DNA of 64,000 nt, taken from contig NZ_JAHRWL010000001.1 in assembly GCF_019104745.1 (NCBI RefSeq), positions 186,001-250,000 on the forward strand, read 5' to 3'. The position numbers and the translations under genes are program-made. The notes under the pieces were generated by a model. The model had not been told where the DNA came from and searched no databases. It saw only the letters and a list, made by a program, of their open reading frames with translations. Position 1 is the first letter of the stretch. Each line of letters opens with the position of its first letter. The DNA is from Thalassococcus arenae. GTDB lineage: Bacteria > Pseudomonadota > Alphaproteobacteria > Rhodobacterales > Rhodobacteraceae. Positions 48,618 through 57,941 of the stretch are shown here, piece by piece.

Positions 48618-49292
48618 TCAGTGGTCTCTTCGGAGACGTTCGACCATCTGCTTGAACCCTCGCGCCTCGGCATGCTGAAGCGGCGTGACGCCATCGCGAT
48701 CGGCCAGCCAACGGTCGGCACCTGCGGACAGGAGCGCGTCGAGCACCGCCTGGTGATCCGGGCCGCCATCACCAAGAACAACCGCTTCCATCACGGCGGT
48801 CCAGTGCAGGTTGTTGATGTGATCGAGCGGTGCGCCGGCGTCGATCAGGCGCCGGACCACCTCGGCATGGCCAAGATGGGCTGCGGCAATCAGCGCGGTG
48901 CCAAGGTAGGGGCTGGTGACGAGGCCCGGATCGTTGCCCAGTTCAATCGCGAGCGACATCAGTTCGGGGTCGTCCACCACCGCGGCAATGGTCACCACAT
49001 CATAGGCTTGGTGTTCGAGCGCATTCATGTCGGCACCGGCTTCGGCCAGAGCGCGCAGCGCGTCATCCTCGGAGGCGAAGGCGGCGACATGCGCCGGCGT
49101 GCGGCCCCGAGAGTCACGGGCATCGACGTCGGCGCCCTCCGCGACCAGCTGCGCGATCCTGGCGACATCGCCCTCATGCGCGGCCCGGAAAAGACCGTCA
49201 TAGGCGGCGACTTCGCTCGGCGAAGGGGCGGTTTGTGCCGCAACCGGGCCGGCAAGTCCGACGAGGAGGGCAATCAGGGGAAGGCGGCGCAT
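48618..49292 (-). CDS. Exported ankyrin-repeat protein
   Basis: A 224-residue protein with an N-terminal signal peptide (MRRLPLIALLVGLAGPVAAQ) followed by ankyrin repeats: GLFRAAHEGDVARIAQLVAEGADVDARDSRGRTPAHVAAF, DALRALAEAGADMNALEHQAYDVV, GTALIAAAHLGHAEVVRRLIDAGAPLDHINNLHWTAVMEAV and ADRDGVTPLQHAEARGFKQMVERLR. Bacterial periplasmic ankyrin proteins often protect against oxidants or support catalases. It is 65 bases downstream of the HbpS-like gene on the same strand and probably co-transcribed. Confidence 0.85.
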   Translation of the reverse strand: MRRLPLIALLVGLAGPVAAQTAPSPSEVAAYDGLFRAAHEGDVARIAQLVAEGADVDARDSRGRTPAHVAAFASEDDALRALAEAGADMNALEHQAYDVVTIAAVVDDPELMSLAIELGNDPGLVTSPYLGTALIAAAHLGHAEVVRRLIDAGAPLDHINNLHWTAVMEAVVLGDGGPDHQAVLDALLSAGADRWLADRDGVTPLQHAEARGFKQMVERLRRDH

Positions 49293-49357
49293 GGGTCTAC
49301 CTTTCTTGGGGTGATCGTGAGGAAGGGCCCGCGCCTCACGCGCGGAGCCCGTCCGAC

Positions 49358-49840
49358 TTATTCGGCGCCGATCGCGTCGAGACCGACACGGGCGCAATCC
49401 GCATCGATCGCACCCGACGGTGCGCCGCCGACGCCGATGCCACCCACGAGCGCACCACCGATCCGGATCGGCAAGCCGCCGGTCTGGATCACGAGACGCG
49501 GATCCATGTCGCGCAGGCCGTTGTTCTGGGTGTTGCCGGAGATGAATTCGGCCAGCCCGGCGGTGTCGCGACCCAGACCGGCCGAGGTGAAGGCCTTGCC
49601 GGTCGCGCTCGACGCGGTGTGCGGGCCGGAATTGTCGGCCTTCAGAAGCGCCTTGGTGTTGCCGTCTCGGGCGACGATGGCAACGCTGACGCTGTGACCT
49701 TCAGTGGCACAGGCCTCGAGGGCCGCATTTGCAGCGTCAGTCGCCATGGCGAGCGGCAAATAGGGGCTGGTCGGCAGGTCCTGCGCCACGGCGGCCGCGG
49801 GCACGGCGAGAGCGGCGAGAAGAGCGGTCGTTCTGAGCAT
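49358..49840 (-). CDS. HbpS/GlcG-like heme-binding family protein (exported)
   Basis: A 160-residue protein with a signal peptide (LRTTALLAALAVPAAAVAQD) and the GlcG/HbpS fold: LAMATDAANAALEACATEGHSVSVAIVARDGNTKALLKAD, TGKAFTSAGLGRDTAG, IQTGGLPIRIGGALVGGIGVGGAPS and DCARVGLDAIG. HbpS in Streptomyces binds heme and works with a sensor kinase (SenS). Here the two-component genes are immediately upstream in the same direction. Confidence 0.85.
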   Translation of the reverse strand: MLRTTALLAALAVPAAAVAQDLPTSPYLPLAMATDAANAALEACATEGHSVSVAIVARDGNTKALLKADNSGPHTASSATGKAFTSAGLGRDTAGLAEFISGNTQNNGLRDMDPRLVIQTGGLPIRIGGALVGGIGVGGAPSGAIDADCARVGLDAIGAE

Positions 49841-49929
49841 GTGGGTTCTCCTTTGCTGGTGACAGGGAGAAGCCTACGCCGTCTCTGGTCCTCGCCCCAT
49901 TCGTAGGCCGGTCCGACGCCTCCGTAGAA

Positions 49930-50538
49930 CTACCGAGTGCTCTCGGCCTCGATCCAGAGACGCGTCATCTCGGCCGGCGAGGTCGTGCCGAGCTTGGCCC
50001 CGATCGCCGCGCGATGGCTTTCCACCGTCCGGGGCGAGACATCGAGCGCTCCGGCGATGTCACGCGTCGCGAAGCCGCGCGCGACGAGCGACAGGACTTC
50101 GCGCTCGCGCGGTGTCAGCCCGGATAGCAGCGCCATCGTTTCGCGGCGCTCGGCATCGGCTTCGGCGGTTTTGCCAAGCGCCACCTGGCCCTTCTGGATG
50201 GCGTCGATCAGGTCCTGTTCGTCCACCGGTTTCGACAGGAAGTCGATGGCGCCGTTGCGGAACGCCTTGCGGCAGGCGTCAATGTCGCCATGGCCCGAAA
50301 TCACTACTGTCGGCCAAGCCACGCCACTGGCGGTCAGGCGTTCCTGCAGCTTCAACCCGGATATCGCGGGCATCCGGATATCGAGGATCAGGCAGCCCGG
50401 ATCGAGCTTTGGCAGGGCCGACAAGAAATCCTCGGGACCGGCAAAGGTCCTGACCTGGATCCCAACCGTCGAGAGAAGCAGCGAAAGCGCGTCCCGGACC
50501 GCTGCGTCGTCGTCGACCAGATAGACCGGGGCCGTCAT
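49930..50538 (-). CDS. Response regulator, FixJ/LuxR type
   Basis: A 202-residue regulator. The receiver domain (residues about 1-120) shows VYLVDDDAAVRDALSLLLS, phospho-acceptor Asp in CLILDIRMPAISGL and Lys in FLSKPVDEQDL; the output helix-turn-helix is LTPREREVLSLVARGFATRDIAGALDVSPRTVESHRAAIG. It overlaps the kinase gene by 4 bases. Its targets are likely the exported HbpS-like and ankyrin genes just downstream. Confidence 0.92.
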   Translation of the reverse strand: MTAPVYLVDDDAAVRDALSLLLSTVGIQVRTFAGPEDFLSALPKLDPGCLILDIRMPAISGLKLQERLTASGVAWPTVVISGHGDIDACRKAFRNGAIDFLSKPVDEQDLIDAIQKGQVALGKTAEADAERRETMALLSGLTPREREVLSLVARGFATRDIAGALDVSPRTVESHRAAIGAKLGTTSPAEMTRLWIEAESTR

Positions 50539-52082
50539 TCCGCAGCCTCCTGGGCCTCGCGGACCAGCGGCAGGCTGATCCTGAACCGTGCGCCCTCGCG
50601 GGTTTCGATCACCGTCAGATCGCCACCGGCGCGCTCGACCAGGCGATGGCTGAGCGCGAGGCCGAGGCCCGTTCCGCTTTCCCGTGTCGTCACGAAGGGC
50701 GTGAACAGACGGTCCCGCACGTCCGGCCGGATGCCGGGACCGGTGTCGCTGACGTCGATCACCGCCATCTCTCCGTCCGGCGATGCGTCGACGGCAACCT
50801 CCCGCGCCCCCGAACTCTCGGCAACCGCATCCAGAGCGTTCCGCATCAGGTTGAACAGCACCTGCTCAAGCTCCACCCGATCGCCCTCCACCGTCAATGG
50901 CGTCGGCGGCATCGTCAGATTGAGCCGGGCGCCAAGCTCCGCGGCTTGTCCCGCGAGCAGGGTTTCGGCCACGCGGATGCAGTCCCTCAGATCGATCGGT
51001 TCCGCATTTCGCGCGCGCGGCCGGGTCCATGTGCGCAGGCGCTCAAGAATGGCGGATGCGCGGCGCGTCTGCCCGACCACGTCCTCGAGGATCTGCGCGA
51101 CGCGGTCCGTGTCGCCCCGTGCGGCCAGGTGCCGAGCCGCCTGCGCCTGCGCCAGGATCGCGGTCAAAGGCTGGGTCAGCTCGTGCGCCATACCGCTTGC
51201 CATCTCGCCAAGCGCGTTCACCCGGGAGGCATGGGTGAGACGGGTTTCGAGACCGCTCAATTCGGCCCGCGCTTCAGCGGCGCGCACCTTGGCGCGCTGC
51301 CGTCCGACCACGCGCAGAGCGAAGCCAAAGAGTGCGATCAGAGCGAAGACGAGGGCCACCCTGCGCGGTGGCAAGCTGTCCGATACCGTCATGCGGATCG
51401 CGGTCTTGAGTACCAGCGGCTGGGTGCCGCTCGACAGCGCCCGGGTGAATTGCGGCGCGCGCCCGTCCCCGACCACACCGACGAGCGGCGTGCCGTCGGG
51501 AAGCGCCAGCCACCGCGCCGTCTCGGTTCGCGTCCAATAGGCGGAATCTCCGTCGAGCAGGGCCTCGGCATCGATGACGAGAGCGAGCCCGTATCGCGCC
51601 GCCTCGGTATTCGGGCTCCGCTTCACGATCAGATAAGCCGGGCGGTCGGACGGATGGCGCACCAGGACCGGGGCGCCGGTCGAACGTCCGGCCGCCGCGC
51701 GGATCACGTCCCCTAGCTGGGCCTCCTTGATCCCGATTTCCAACGTGCCGCCCACGCCGTCGAGCGGCACGAGCGAGACGCCGATAACGCGAGGGTAGAA
51801 CCGCATGATCGCCCCTGCAACCTCGCGAAGGAGATCCGGACGCTGCTCTGCACCGGCCACCGCGATCGCCGACAGCGCTGTCAGATGCGCATCATGCTGG
51901 TCGACCCGTTGTGATGCGACCGCGTGAAGGCGCTCGCTTTCCGCAGTCAACTCTCCCAGCCGTGCGTTGCGTTCGAACCCTGCCAGCGCCGCAAGCGCAA
52001 GGCCGCACAGCAAAAGCCAAGCGCCCCCCTGTGCCATGGGGCCGCGCAGGAGGTCTCGAGCTGATCGCGTTCTCTCTGACAC
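50535..52082 (-). CDS. Sensor histidine kinase
   Basis: A 515-residue kinase. A membrane helix near residues 20-36 (GGAWLLLCGLALAALAGF) and another near 247-265 (VALVFALIALFGFALRVVG) flank a periplasmic sensor domain of about 200 residues. The phosphorylated His lies in GEMASGMAHELTQPLTAILAQ; the ATPase shows LFNLMRNALDAV (N box), DTGPGIRPD (G1) and GTGLGLALSHRLV (G2). It belongs to the FixL/DctB-like kinases. The stimulus might be heme or oxidants given the HbpS-like neighbour. Confidence 0.9.
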   Translation of the reverse strand: MSERTRSARDLLRGPMAQGGAWLLLCGLALAALAGFERNARLGELTAESERLHAVASQRVDQHDAHLTALSAIAVAGAEQRPDLLREVAGAIMRFYPRVIGVSLVPLDGVGGTLEIGIKEAQLGDVIRAAAGRSTGAPVLVRHPSDRPAYLIVKRSPNTEAARYGLALVIDAEALLDGDSAYWTRTETARWLALPDGTPLVGVVGDGRAPQFTRALSSGTQPLVLKTAIRMTVSDSLPPRRVALVFALIALFGFALRVVGRQRAKVRAAEARAELSGLETRLTHASRVNALGEMASGMAHELTQPLTAILAQAQAARHLAARGDTDRVAQILEDVVGQTRRASAILERLRTWTRPRARNAEPIDLRDCIRVAETLLAGQAAELGARLNLTMPPTPLTVEGDRVELEQVLFNLMRNALDAVAESSGAREVAVDASPDGEMAVIDVSDTGPGIRPDVRDRLFTPFVTTRESGTGLGLALSHRLVERAGGDLTVIETREGARFRISLPLVREAQEAAE

Positions 52083-52422
52083 GTGTCCCCTTCCGGTGCC
52101 ACCGATGCCGTTGGCGCATCACGAAGTCGGGACAAGCATAACCTCTTGGCACGATTTTGAAATCCGTAGGACTACAGAGACGGGTCGGCTTGCGATGACG
52201 GCTTTTGTTTTGCACCCGTTTCGAATGCGCGGAAAGCGGGCCGCAACCGCGGCATTCCTTCATCCTCCATCTGGCTCGAAAGCCTACTGCGGGGAGGACC
52301 ACTTTTCAGCGGACAGGCCACAGGACAAACGCCAAGAGAGCCCGGAGCGGTCTCGTTTTACTTTCCGGGCCGTTCGCAGATAGAGTCGCGCATCGGGACG
52401 CCACGAACCCACAGAAGGTCAG
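52083..52422. other. Divergent intergenic region kinase/LysR
   Basis: 340 bases between the histidine kinase and the LysR gene. Contains no plausible gene. No clear palindrome or promoter elements could be picked out by eye. Confidence 0.5.
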
Positions 52423-53340
52423 ATGGACATAAGACAACTCGAGGTGTTCGAGGCGATCATGCGGTCAGGCTCGGTCTCGGCGGCAGCGAGGGAACTGGGG
52501 CTGACGCAATCCGCCGTCAGCCGCATCCTGGCTCGGCTTGAATCGAACCTCGGGTCCGACCTGTTCAGCCGGGCGAACGGGCGGCTGACACCGACACGGC
52601 ACGCCAACCGCGTCTTGCCACAGGCCCGCAGCGCGCTGGAATCCGTGGCGGCGATGCAGGCCATGTCGGGACGGGCCGAGCCGCGGGACCGCAAGCTGAC
52701 CTTTGTCACGGTGCCCAGCCTGTCCTACGGCCTGGTGCCGTCGGTCCTGCGCGCGCTGTCGGACCAGCGCCCGGATATCCGTTTCGGCTTTGACGTGCGA
52801 ACCACCGAAGCGACGGTCGATGCCATGGTCCGCCAGGAGGCCGAGTTCGCCGTGGTCGCTCTGCCGGTGTCGCATCCGGCGTTGAAGGTGACGCCACTGT
52901 TCCGCACGGCCAGCTGCGTGGTCCTGCACAAGAACCACCCCCTGGCAGGAAAGGAGGTGATCCGTCCCGCACACCTGGCCGATGAGCGGATGATTTTCCT
53001 TTTGCGGCGGCAGCCGACACGGCAATTGATCGAAGACGCCTTTCTGCGCGACGGGCTGACACCGGATATCCGTGTCGAGACGTCGAATGTCGCCACGGCA
53101 TGCCGCTGCGCGGCCGAGGGGCTGGGCGTGGCGGTCGTCAACGCGATGATGGCGGGCTATTCGAACACGTCCGACCTGGCCATCCGGCCTTTCGAACCCC
53201 GTATTCACCACACGATCGCGCTGGTCGAGCAGGCCGGGCCGGAGGCGACCGAAGAACTGGCCCTGTTCATCGACTGCCTGGTCAACGAGGTGCGGGGCAA
53301 GTTTGCGTCGCTGAGAGTGCCGCTGGACTTCCTGATCTAG
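52423..53340 (+). CDS. LysR-type regulator of the peptide-import operon
   Basis: A 305-residue LysR regulator: winged helix MDIRQLEVFEAIMRSGSVSAAARELGLTQSAVSRILARLE, effector domain from RKLTFVTVPSLSYGLVPSV with CVVLHKNHPLAGKEVI. It is similar to regulators of opine/amino-acid uptake (OccR/NocR-like). It lies just upstream of the ABC operon in the same direction and a 21-base palindrome follows its stop codon. Confidence 0.88.
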   Translation: MDIRQLEVFEAIMRSGSVSAAARELGLTQSAVSRILARLESNLGSDLFSRANGRLTPTRHANRVLPQARSALESVAAMQAMSGRAEPRDRKLTFVTVPSLSYGLVPSVLRALSDQRPDIRFGFDVRTTEATVDAMVRQEAEFAVVALPVSHPALKVTPLFRTASCVVLHKNHPLAGKEVIRPAHLADERMIFLLRRQPTRQLIEDAFLRDGLTPDIRVETSNVATACRCAAEGLGVAVVNAMMAGYSNTSDLAIRPFEPRIHHTIALVEQAGPEATEELALFIDCLVNEVRGKFASLRVPLDFLI

Positions 53341-53341
53341 G

Positions 53342-53362
53342 GGTATTCCAGATTGGAATACC
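53342..53362. promoter_or_regulatory. Perfect 21-base palindrome, LysR operator candidate
   Basis: GGTATTCCA and TGGAATACC are exact inverted copies around GAT. It contains a T-N11-A core typical of LysR sites and lies 2 bases after the LysR stop and 74 bases before the binding-protein start. TTGCGC-type sequences downstream could be part of the promoter. Confidence 0.75.
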
Positions 53363-53436
53363 ATTTGCGCGAGACGCATAAGATTGCGCACCCGCGCCCT
53401 CTGCCTAGACTTCACCCATTCCTTGGGGGGAAAACC

Positions 53437-55047
53437 ATGAACAAACTGACCTTTGTCGCGGCTGTCGTCTCGATCGGCGCCGTCACGCAACCCGCGTTCG
53501 CCCAGTCGCTGACGGCGGCTTTCGCATCCGAACCAAGTTCGGTCGATCCGCTCTACCACAACCTCGGGCCGAACAACGCGACGCGCAAGCACATGTTCGA
53601 ATCGCTCGTGGGCGAGGATGCGAACCTTGCCATCGTACCCGAACTGGCCGAAAGCTGGTCTTCGTCTGACGACGGTCTGACATGGACGTTCAAGCTGCGC
53701 CAAGGCATCAAGTTCCACGATGGCGGCGACTTCACCGCGCGCGACTTCCTGTATACCGCCTGCCGCATCCCGAACGTGCCGAACAGCCCGTCATCCATGG
53801 AGGGCTTCATCGGCACTGCCGAGACGATCACGGCGCCCGACGACTTCACCATCGAAGTCACGACGGCGGCGCCCTATCCGCTCTTGCTGACCGACTTCGC
53901 CAGCTTCGGCGTGATCTCTGCATCGGCAAATGGCCACGAGGGCCCGGTCGAATACGTCAAGGGCGGTTGTCCGGGGATCGAGGGATATCTCGATTCGAAC
54001 GCCTATAACGACGGCAGCGCAACGGTCGGCACCGGCCCCTACAAATTCGTGTCATTCACACCCGGAGAAAGCGTCATCCTGGCGCGCAACGACGACTACT
54101 GGGGTGACGCGCCGCATTGGGAAACCATCACCATCCGGCCGATCACGAACGATGGCGCGCGCGTGGCGGCGCTTCTTGCCGGCGATGTCGACGTGATCGA
54201 AAAACCGCCTGTCCAGGATTTGGAAAGGCTGCGCGGAGACGAACGAGTGAACGTCGTCCAGGGCCCGTCCAGCCGCGTCATATACCTGCATTTCGATCAC
54301 GAGGGCGAACCGAGCCCCGGCATCGAGGGCACCGACGGCAAGAACCCGATGAAGGATGTCCGCGTGCGCAAGGCGATCTCGCTGGCGATCAATCGTCCGC
54401 TCATCGTCGACCGGATCATGGGTGGCCTTGCCGTTCCGGCGCGTCAACTCGTTCCGGATTTCATGCGCGGCACCGATCCCGCGATCGCGCTGGAAGAGCC
54501 CGACCTCGAAGAGGCCAAGCGGCTTCTTGCGGAAGCCGGATATCCGGACGGCTTCAAGCTCGTGATCGGCACACCCAACGACCGCTACATCAACGACGCC
54601 CAGATCGCACAGGCGGTGGCGCAGATGCTGACACGGGCCGGTATCGAGACCGAAGTCGACGCCATGACGGCAAGCGTCTTCTTCTCGCGGCGCAACAACT
54701 ACGAATTCTCGCTCTATCTTGCCGGGTGGGGATCGTCAGGCGCCGGCATGGCATCGCCGCTGCGTGCGCTTGTCGCGTCGCAGAACAAGGACAAGGGCCT
54801 TGGCGGCACCAACCGCGGCCGGTATTCGAACGCCGAGCTTGACGCCGTAATCGAAGAAGCGCTTTCGACGGTCGAGACCGAGACCCATGACGCGTTGCTG
54901 CGCAAGGCCAGCAACATCGTCGTGGACGACGTGGCGATCCTGCCGTTGCACTTCGAGGTCACGCCCTGGGCGCTGCGCGCCGGTCTGACCATGGAACCTC
55001 GCGCCGATCAGCACACCGTTCTGACCACGGTCCGGCCGAGCAACTGA
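53437..55047 (+). CDS. Peptide/opine ABC substrate-binding protein (SBP_bac_5)
   Basis: A 536-residue periplasmic protein of the DppA/OppA family. Signal peptide: KLTFVAAVVSIGAVTQPAFAQ. Then SLTAAFASEPSSVDPLYHNLG, FESLVGEDANLAIVPELAESW, WTFKLRQGIKFHDGGDFTARD, GTGPYKFVSFTPGESVILARNDDYWG and DVRVRKAISLAINRPLIVDRIMGG. The start is ATG 53437 after GGGGGG. A strong hairpin follows before the permease genes. The ligand is probably a gamma-glutamyl peptide or aminoacyl-glutamate, judging from the hydrolases at the end of the operon. Confidence 0.9.
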   Translation: MNKLTFVAAVVSIGAVTQPAFAQSLTAAFASEPSSVDPLYHNLGPNNATRKHMFESLVGEDANLAIVPELAESWSSSDDGLTWTFKLRQGIKFHDGGDFTARDFLYTACRIPNVPNSPSSMEGFIGTAETITAPDDFTIEVTTAAPYPLLLTDFASFGVISASANGHEGPVEYVKGGCPGIEGYLDSNAYNDGSATVGTGPYKFVSFTPGESVILARNDDYWGDAPHWETITIRPITNDGARVAALLAGDVDVIEKPPVQDLERLRGDERVNVVQGPSSRVIYLHFDHEGEPSPGIEGTDGKNPMKDVRVRKAISLAINRPLIVDRIMGGLAVPARQLVPDFMRGTDPAIALEEPDLEEAKRLLAEAGYPDGFKLVIGTPNDRYINDAQIAQAVAQMLTRAGIETEVDAMTASVFFSRRNNYEFSLYLAGWGSSGAGMASPLRALVASQNKDKGLGGTNRGRYSNAELDAVIEEALSTVETETHDALLRKASNIVVDDVAILPLHFEVTPWALRAGLTMEPRADQHTVLTTVRPSN

Positions 55048-55056
55048 TGCAGTCCG

Positions 55057-55085
55057 GGCGGGCGCCTCTCCTTCAGGCGCCCGCC
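55057..55085 (+). promoter_or_regulatory. Intercistronic hairpin after the peptide-binding protein
   Basis: GGCGGGCGCCT pairs perfectly with AGGCGCCCGCC over 11 bases with a 7-base loop (CTCCTTC). No T-tract. It is the same design (11-base stem, 7-base loop) as the hairpin after the sugar-binding gene at 28876-28904. Confidence 0.65.
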
Positions 55086-55108
55086 TACCCAGCCACGGGA
55101 CCAGACCC

Positions 55109-56083
55109 ATGCTAGCCTACCTGATCCGGCGGCTCAGCCAGGCCATCCTGGTCATGGCTGTCATGGCGACGATCGTGTTCTTCGGCCTTTACGCGGTCGG
55201 CAATCCGGTCGACCTGCTGATCAACCCGGAGGCCAGCCTTGCCGAGCAGGAAGCCACGATCGCCCGCCTGGGGCTGGACAAACCGGTCCATATCCAATTC
55301 GGCTACTTCCTGAGCGGGCTGGTGCAGGGTGACCTGGGCACCTCCTTCGTGCACAACCGACCGGCGCTCGAACTGATCCTGTCGCGGCTGCCGGCAACGC
55401 TCGAACTGGCGTTTCTCGGCATTCTCATTGCCATCGTCTTCGGCATCCCGCTCGGCATGATCGCCGGGCTGCGGCCGAACGCGCCTTACAGCAAGCTGAT
55501 CATGGCCGGATCGGTCGTTGGTTTTTCCACGCCGAACTTCTGGCAAGGCCTGATGCTGATCATGCTCTTCGCCGTGTTTCTGGGGTGGCTTCCCGCCGGC
55601 GGGCGCGGGGACACGGTCGATGTTTTCGGAATACCGTTGAGCTTCCTGACGCTGGACGGTCTGGGCCACCTGATTCTGCCTGCCCTGAACGTGGCGATCT
55701 TCAAGATGGCGTTGATCATTCGCCTGACGCGGGCCGGGACGTCCGAGGTCGCGTTGCAAGACTACGTCAAGTATGCGCGCGCCCGCGGCCTGTCGCCGAC
55801 GCGGGTCGTAGGGGTGCATGTCCTCAAGAACATCCTGATCCCGGTGGTCACCGTTCTGGGGCTTGAGACAGGCAACGTGATCGCCTTCGCGGTGGTGACC
55901 GAGACCGTCTTCGCCTGGCCCGGCATCGGCAAGCTGCTGATCGACTCGATCGGTCTTCTGGACCGGCCCGTCGTGGTCGCCTACCTGATGCTGACGGTCT
56001 TTCTGTTCGTCATGATCAACCTGATCGTCGACATTCTCTATTCGATCCTGGACCCGCGGGTCCGGATCAAGGGGGGCCGGTGA
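55109..56083 (+). CDS. Dipeptide-type ABC permease, DppB family
   Basis: A 324-residue permease with six hydrophobic helices. LIRRLSQAILVMAVMATIVFFGLYAVGNP and the DppB-specific ARLGLDKPVHIQFGYFLSGLVQGDLGTSFVH loop are present; the EAA motif lies at YVKYARARGLSPTRVVGVHVLKN. It pairs with the DppC-type permease whose start it overlaps. Confidence 0.92.
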   Translation: MLAYLIRRLSQAILVMAVMATIVFFGLYAVGNPVDLLINPEASLAEQEATIARLGLDKPVHIQFGYFLSGLVQGDLGTSFVHNRPALELILSRLPATLELAFLGILIAIVFGIPLGMIAGLRPNAPYSKLIMAGSVVGFSTPNFWQGLMLIMLFAVFLGWLPAGGRGDTVDVFGIPLSFLTLDGLGHLILPALNVAIFKMALIIRLTRAGTSEVALQDYVKYARARGLSPTRVVGVHVLKNILIPVVTVLGLETGNVIAFAVVTETVFAWPGIGKLLIDSIGLLDRPVVVAYLMLTVFLFVMINLIVDILYSILDPRVRIKGGR

Positions 56084-56967
56084 TGAGCGTCGCCGTCGAC
56101 ACGCCGTTTCGCCGCTTCGCCTCGGATTTCGTCGCCAGTCCGCTGGCCGTCATCGCCGCGGTGGGCCTGGTCCTGATCGCGCTGATGGCGCTCTTCGCGG
56201 GCGTGGTCGCACCCCAGAACCCCTACGACCTGGCGCAGATCGACATCCTCGATGGATCTCTTGAACCGGGAAGCGAGGGCTTCACCGGCTTCCGCTACTG
56301 GCTGGGAACCGACGAGCAGGGACGAGACATGCTTTCGGCGATGATCTACGGACTTCGGATATCGCTGTTCGTGAGTTTCGTCGCCGTCACCTCGGCGGTG
56401 CTCGTCGGCATGGCCCTGGGACTTCTCGCGGCCTGGCGCGGCGGTTGGATCGAAGGCGTGATCATGCGTACGGTCGACATCCAGTTGAGCTTTCCGGCGC
56501 TGCTGGTCGCGCTGCTTCTGCTGGCCGCGCTTGGCAAGGGCGTCGACAAGGTGATCATCGCGTTGATCCTGGTCCAGTGGGCCTATTTCGCACGAACCGT
56601 GCGTGCTGCCGCGCTTGTCGAGATCAAGAAAGACTACGTCATGGCCGCCCGCGCCGCCGCCCTGCCCGAGTGGCGCATCTTGTTCGGGCACGTCCTGCCG
56701 AACGTCATGCCACCGGTACTGGTGATCGCCACCGTGCAAGTCGCGAACGCGATCGCGATCGAGGCCTCTCTGAGTTTTCTGGGCGTCGGCGTGCCGATCA
56801 CCGAGCCTTCGCTCGGGCTGCTGATCGCAAACGGCTTCGACTATCTTCTGTCGGGCCGCTACTGGATCAGCTTCTATCCAGGCGTCGCCCTTCTGGTGAC
56901 GCTGGTCTGCATCAACATGGTCGGCGATCACGTCCGGGACATCCTGAACCCGAGGATGCAGCGATGA
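56083..56967 (+). CDS. Dipeptide-type ABC permease, DppC family
   Basis: A 294-residue permease. Segments SPLAVIAAVGLVLIALMALFAGVVAPQNPYD and WLGTDEQGRDMLSAMIYGLRISLFVSFVAV are typical for DppC; EAA loop is YVMAARAAALPEWRILFGHVLPNV. The start is ATG 56083, sharing one base with the DppB stop (TGATG); a GTG at 56080 is an alternative. Overlaps the ATPase gene by 4 bases. Confidence 0.92.
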   Translation: MSVAVDTPFRRFASDFVASPLAVIAAVGLVLIALMALFAGVVAPQNPYDLAQIDILDGSLEPGSEGFTGFRYWLGTDEQGRDMLSAMIYGLRISLFVSFVAVTSAVLVGMALGLLAAWRGGWIEGVIMRTVDIQLSFPALLVALLLLAALGKGVDKVIIALILVQWAYFARTVRAAALVEIKKDYVMAARAAALPEWRILFGHVLPNVMPPVLVIATVQVANAIAIEASLSFLGVGVPITEPSLGLLIANGFDYLLSGRYWISFYPGVALLVTLVCINMVGDHVRDILNPRMQR

Positions 56968-57941
56968 GCGCGCCGGTTCTTTCGGTCCGGAACCTGCGAA
57001 CCGAGTTCGAAACCCGGGCCGGAACCGTGACGGCGGTCGACGGCGTGTCCTTCGACGTCGGAGCGGGCGAGGTGCTGGGTGTCGTCGGCGAAAGCGGATC
57101 GGGCAAGACCATCACCGGGTTCTCGGTCCTCGGTCTTGTCGACAAGCCGGGCCGGATCGCGGCCGGCGAAGTCATTCTGGGCGGTCGGGATCTGCGAAAG
57201 CTTTCCGAGGCCGAGATGCACAAGCTGCGCGGCGACCGGATCGCGATGATCTTTCAGGATCCGATGATGACGCTCAACCCGGTTCTGCGCATCGACACGC
57301 AGATGATCGAGACGATACTAGCGCACCGTGATGTCTCGAAGGGCCGCGCCCGCGAGATGGCCGCCGAGGCGCTTGCGCTGGTCGGTATCCCGTCGCCGGT
57401 CGAACGCCTGAGAACCTATCCGCACGAGATGTCCGGCGGCATGCGCCAAAGGGTCGTGATCGCGATCGCGCTGATGCTGGAGCCGGACCTGATCATTGCC
57501 GACGAACCGACGACGGCGCTTGACGTGACGATCCAGTCGCAAATCCTGTCCGAGGTTCAGCGCCTGCTGGCGGCGCGCAACACGGCGCTGATCTGGATCA
57601 CGCATGACCTGACCGTGGTCGCCGGTCTCGCCAACCGGGTGGCGGTCATGTACGCCGGCCGGATCGTAGAAACCGGGCCCGTGGATGCCTTGCTGGACCG
57701 CCCGGCGCATCCCTATACGCAAGGCCTGATCGCCTCTATCCCCTCCTCGGTTCCGCGCGGCGAACGGCTGGTGCCGATCAAGGGCATGACGCCGAGCCTG
57801 ATCAACCTGCCCCTGGGCTGCGCCTTTGCGCCCCGCTGCCCTCGGGCAAGCGAGACCTGCAAGGCTTCGAGGCCGGCCGAACAGACCCTTCGTGACGGTC
57901 GGTCCCTGCGGTGCTTCCACCCGCTGGAGGTGCAGGCATGA
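56964..57941 (+). CDS. Dipeptide-type ABC ATPase, DppD family
   Basis: A 325-residue ATPase. Walker A GESGSGKT, signature [15 protein letters not shown], Walker [14 protein letters not shown]-loop WITHDLTVV. The C-terminal [15 protein letters not shown] is the oligopeptide-transport zinc or iron-sulfur cluster-binding tail typical of DppD/OppD. Overlaps both neighbours by 4 bases. Confidence 0.93.
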   Translation: MSAPVLSVRNLRTEFETRAGTVTAVDGVSFDVGAGEVLGVVGESGSGKTITGFSVLGLVDKPGRIAAGEVILGGRDLRKLSEAEMHKLRGDRIAMIFQDPMMTLNPVLRIDTQMIETILAHRDVSKGRAREMAAEALALVGIPSPVERLRTYPHEMSGGMRQRVVIAIALMLEPDLIIADEPTTALDVTIQSQILSEVQRLLAARNTALIWITHDLTVVAGLANRVAVMYAGRIVETGPVDALLDRPAHPYTQGLIASIPSSVPRGERLVPIKGMTPSLINLPLGCAFAPRCPRASETCKASRPAEQTLRDGRSLRCFHPLEVQA

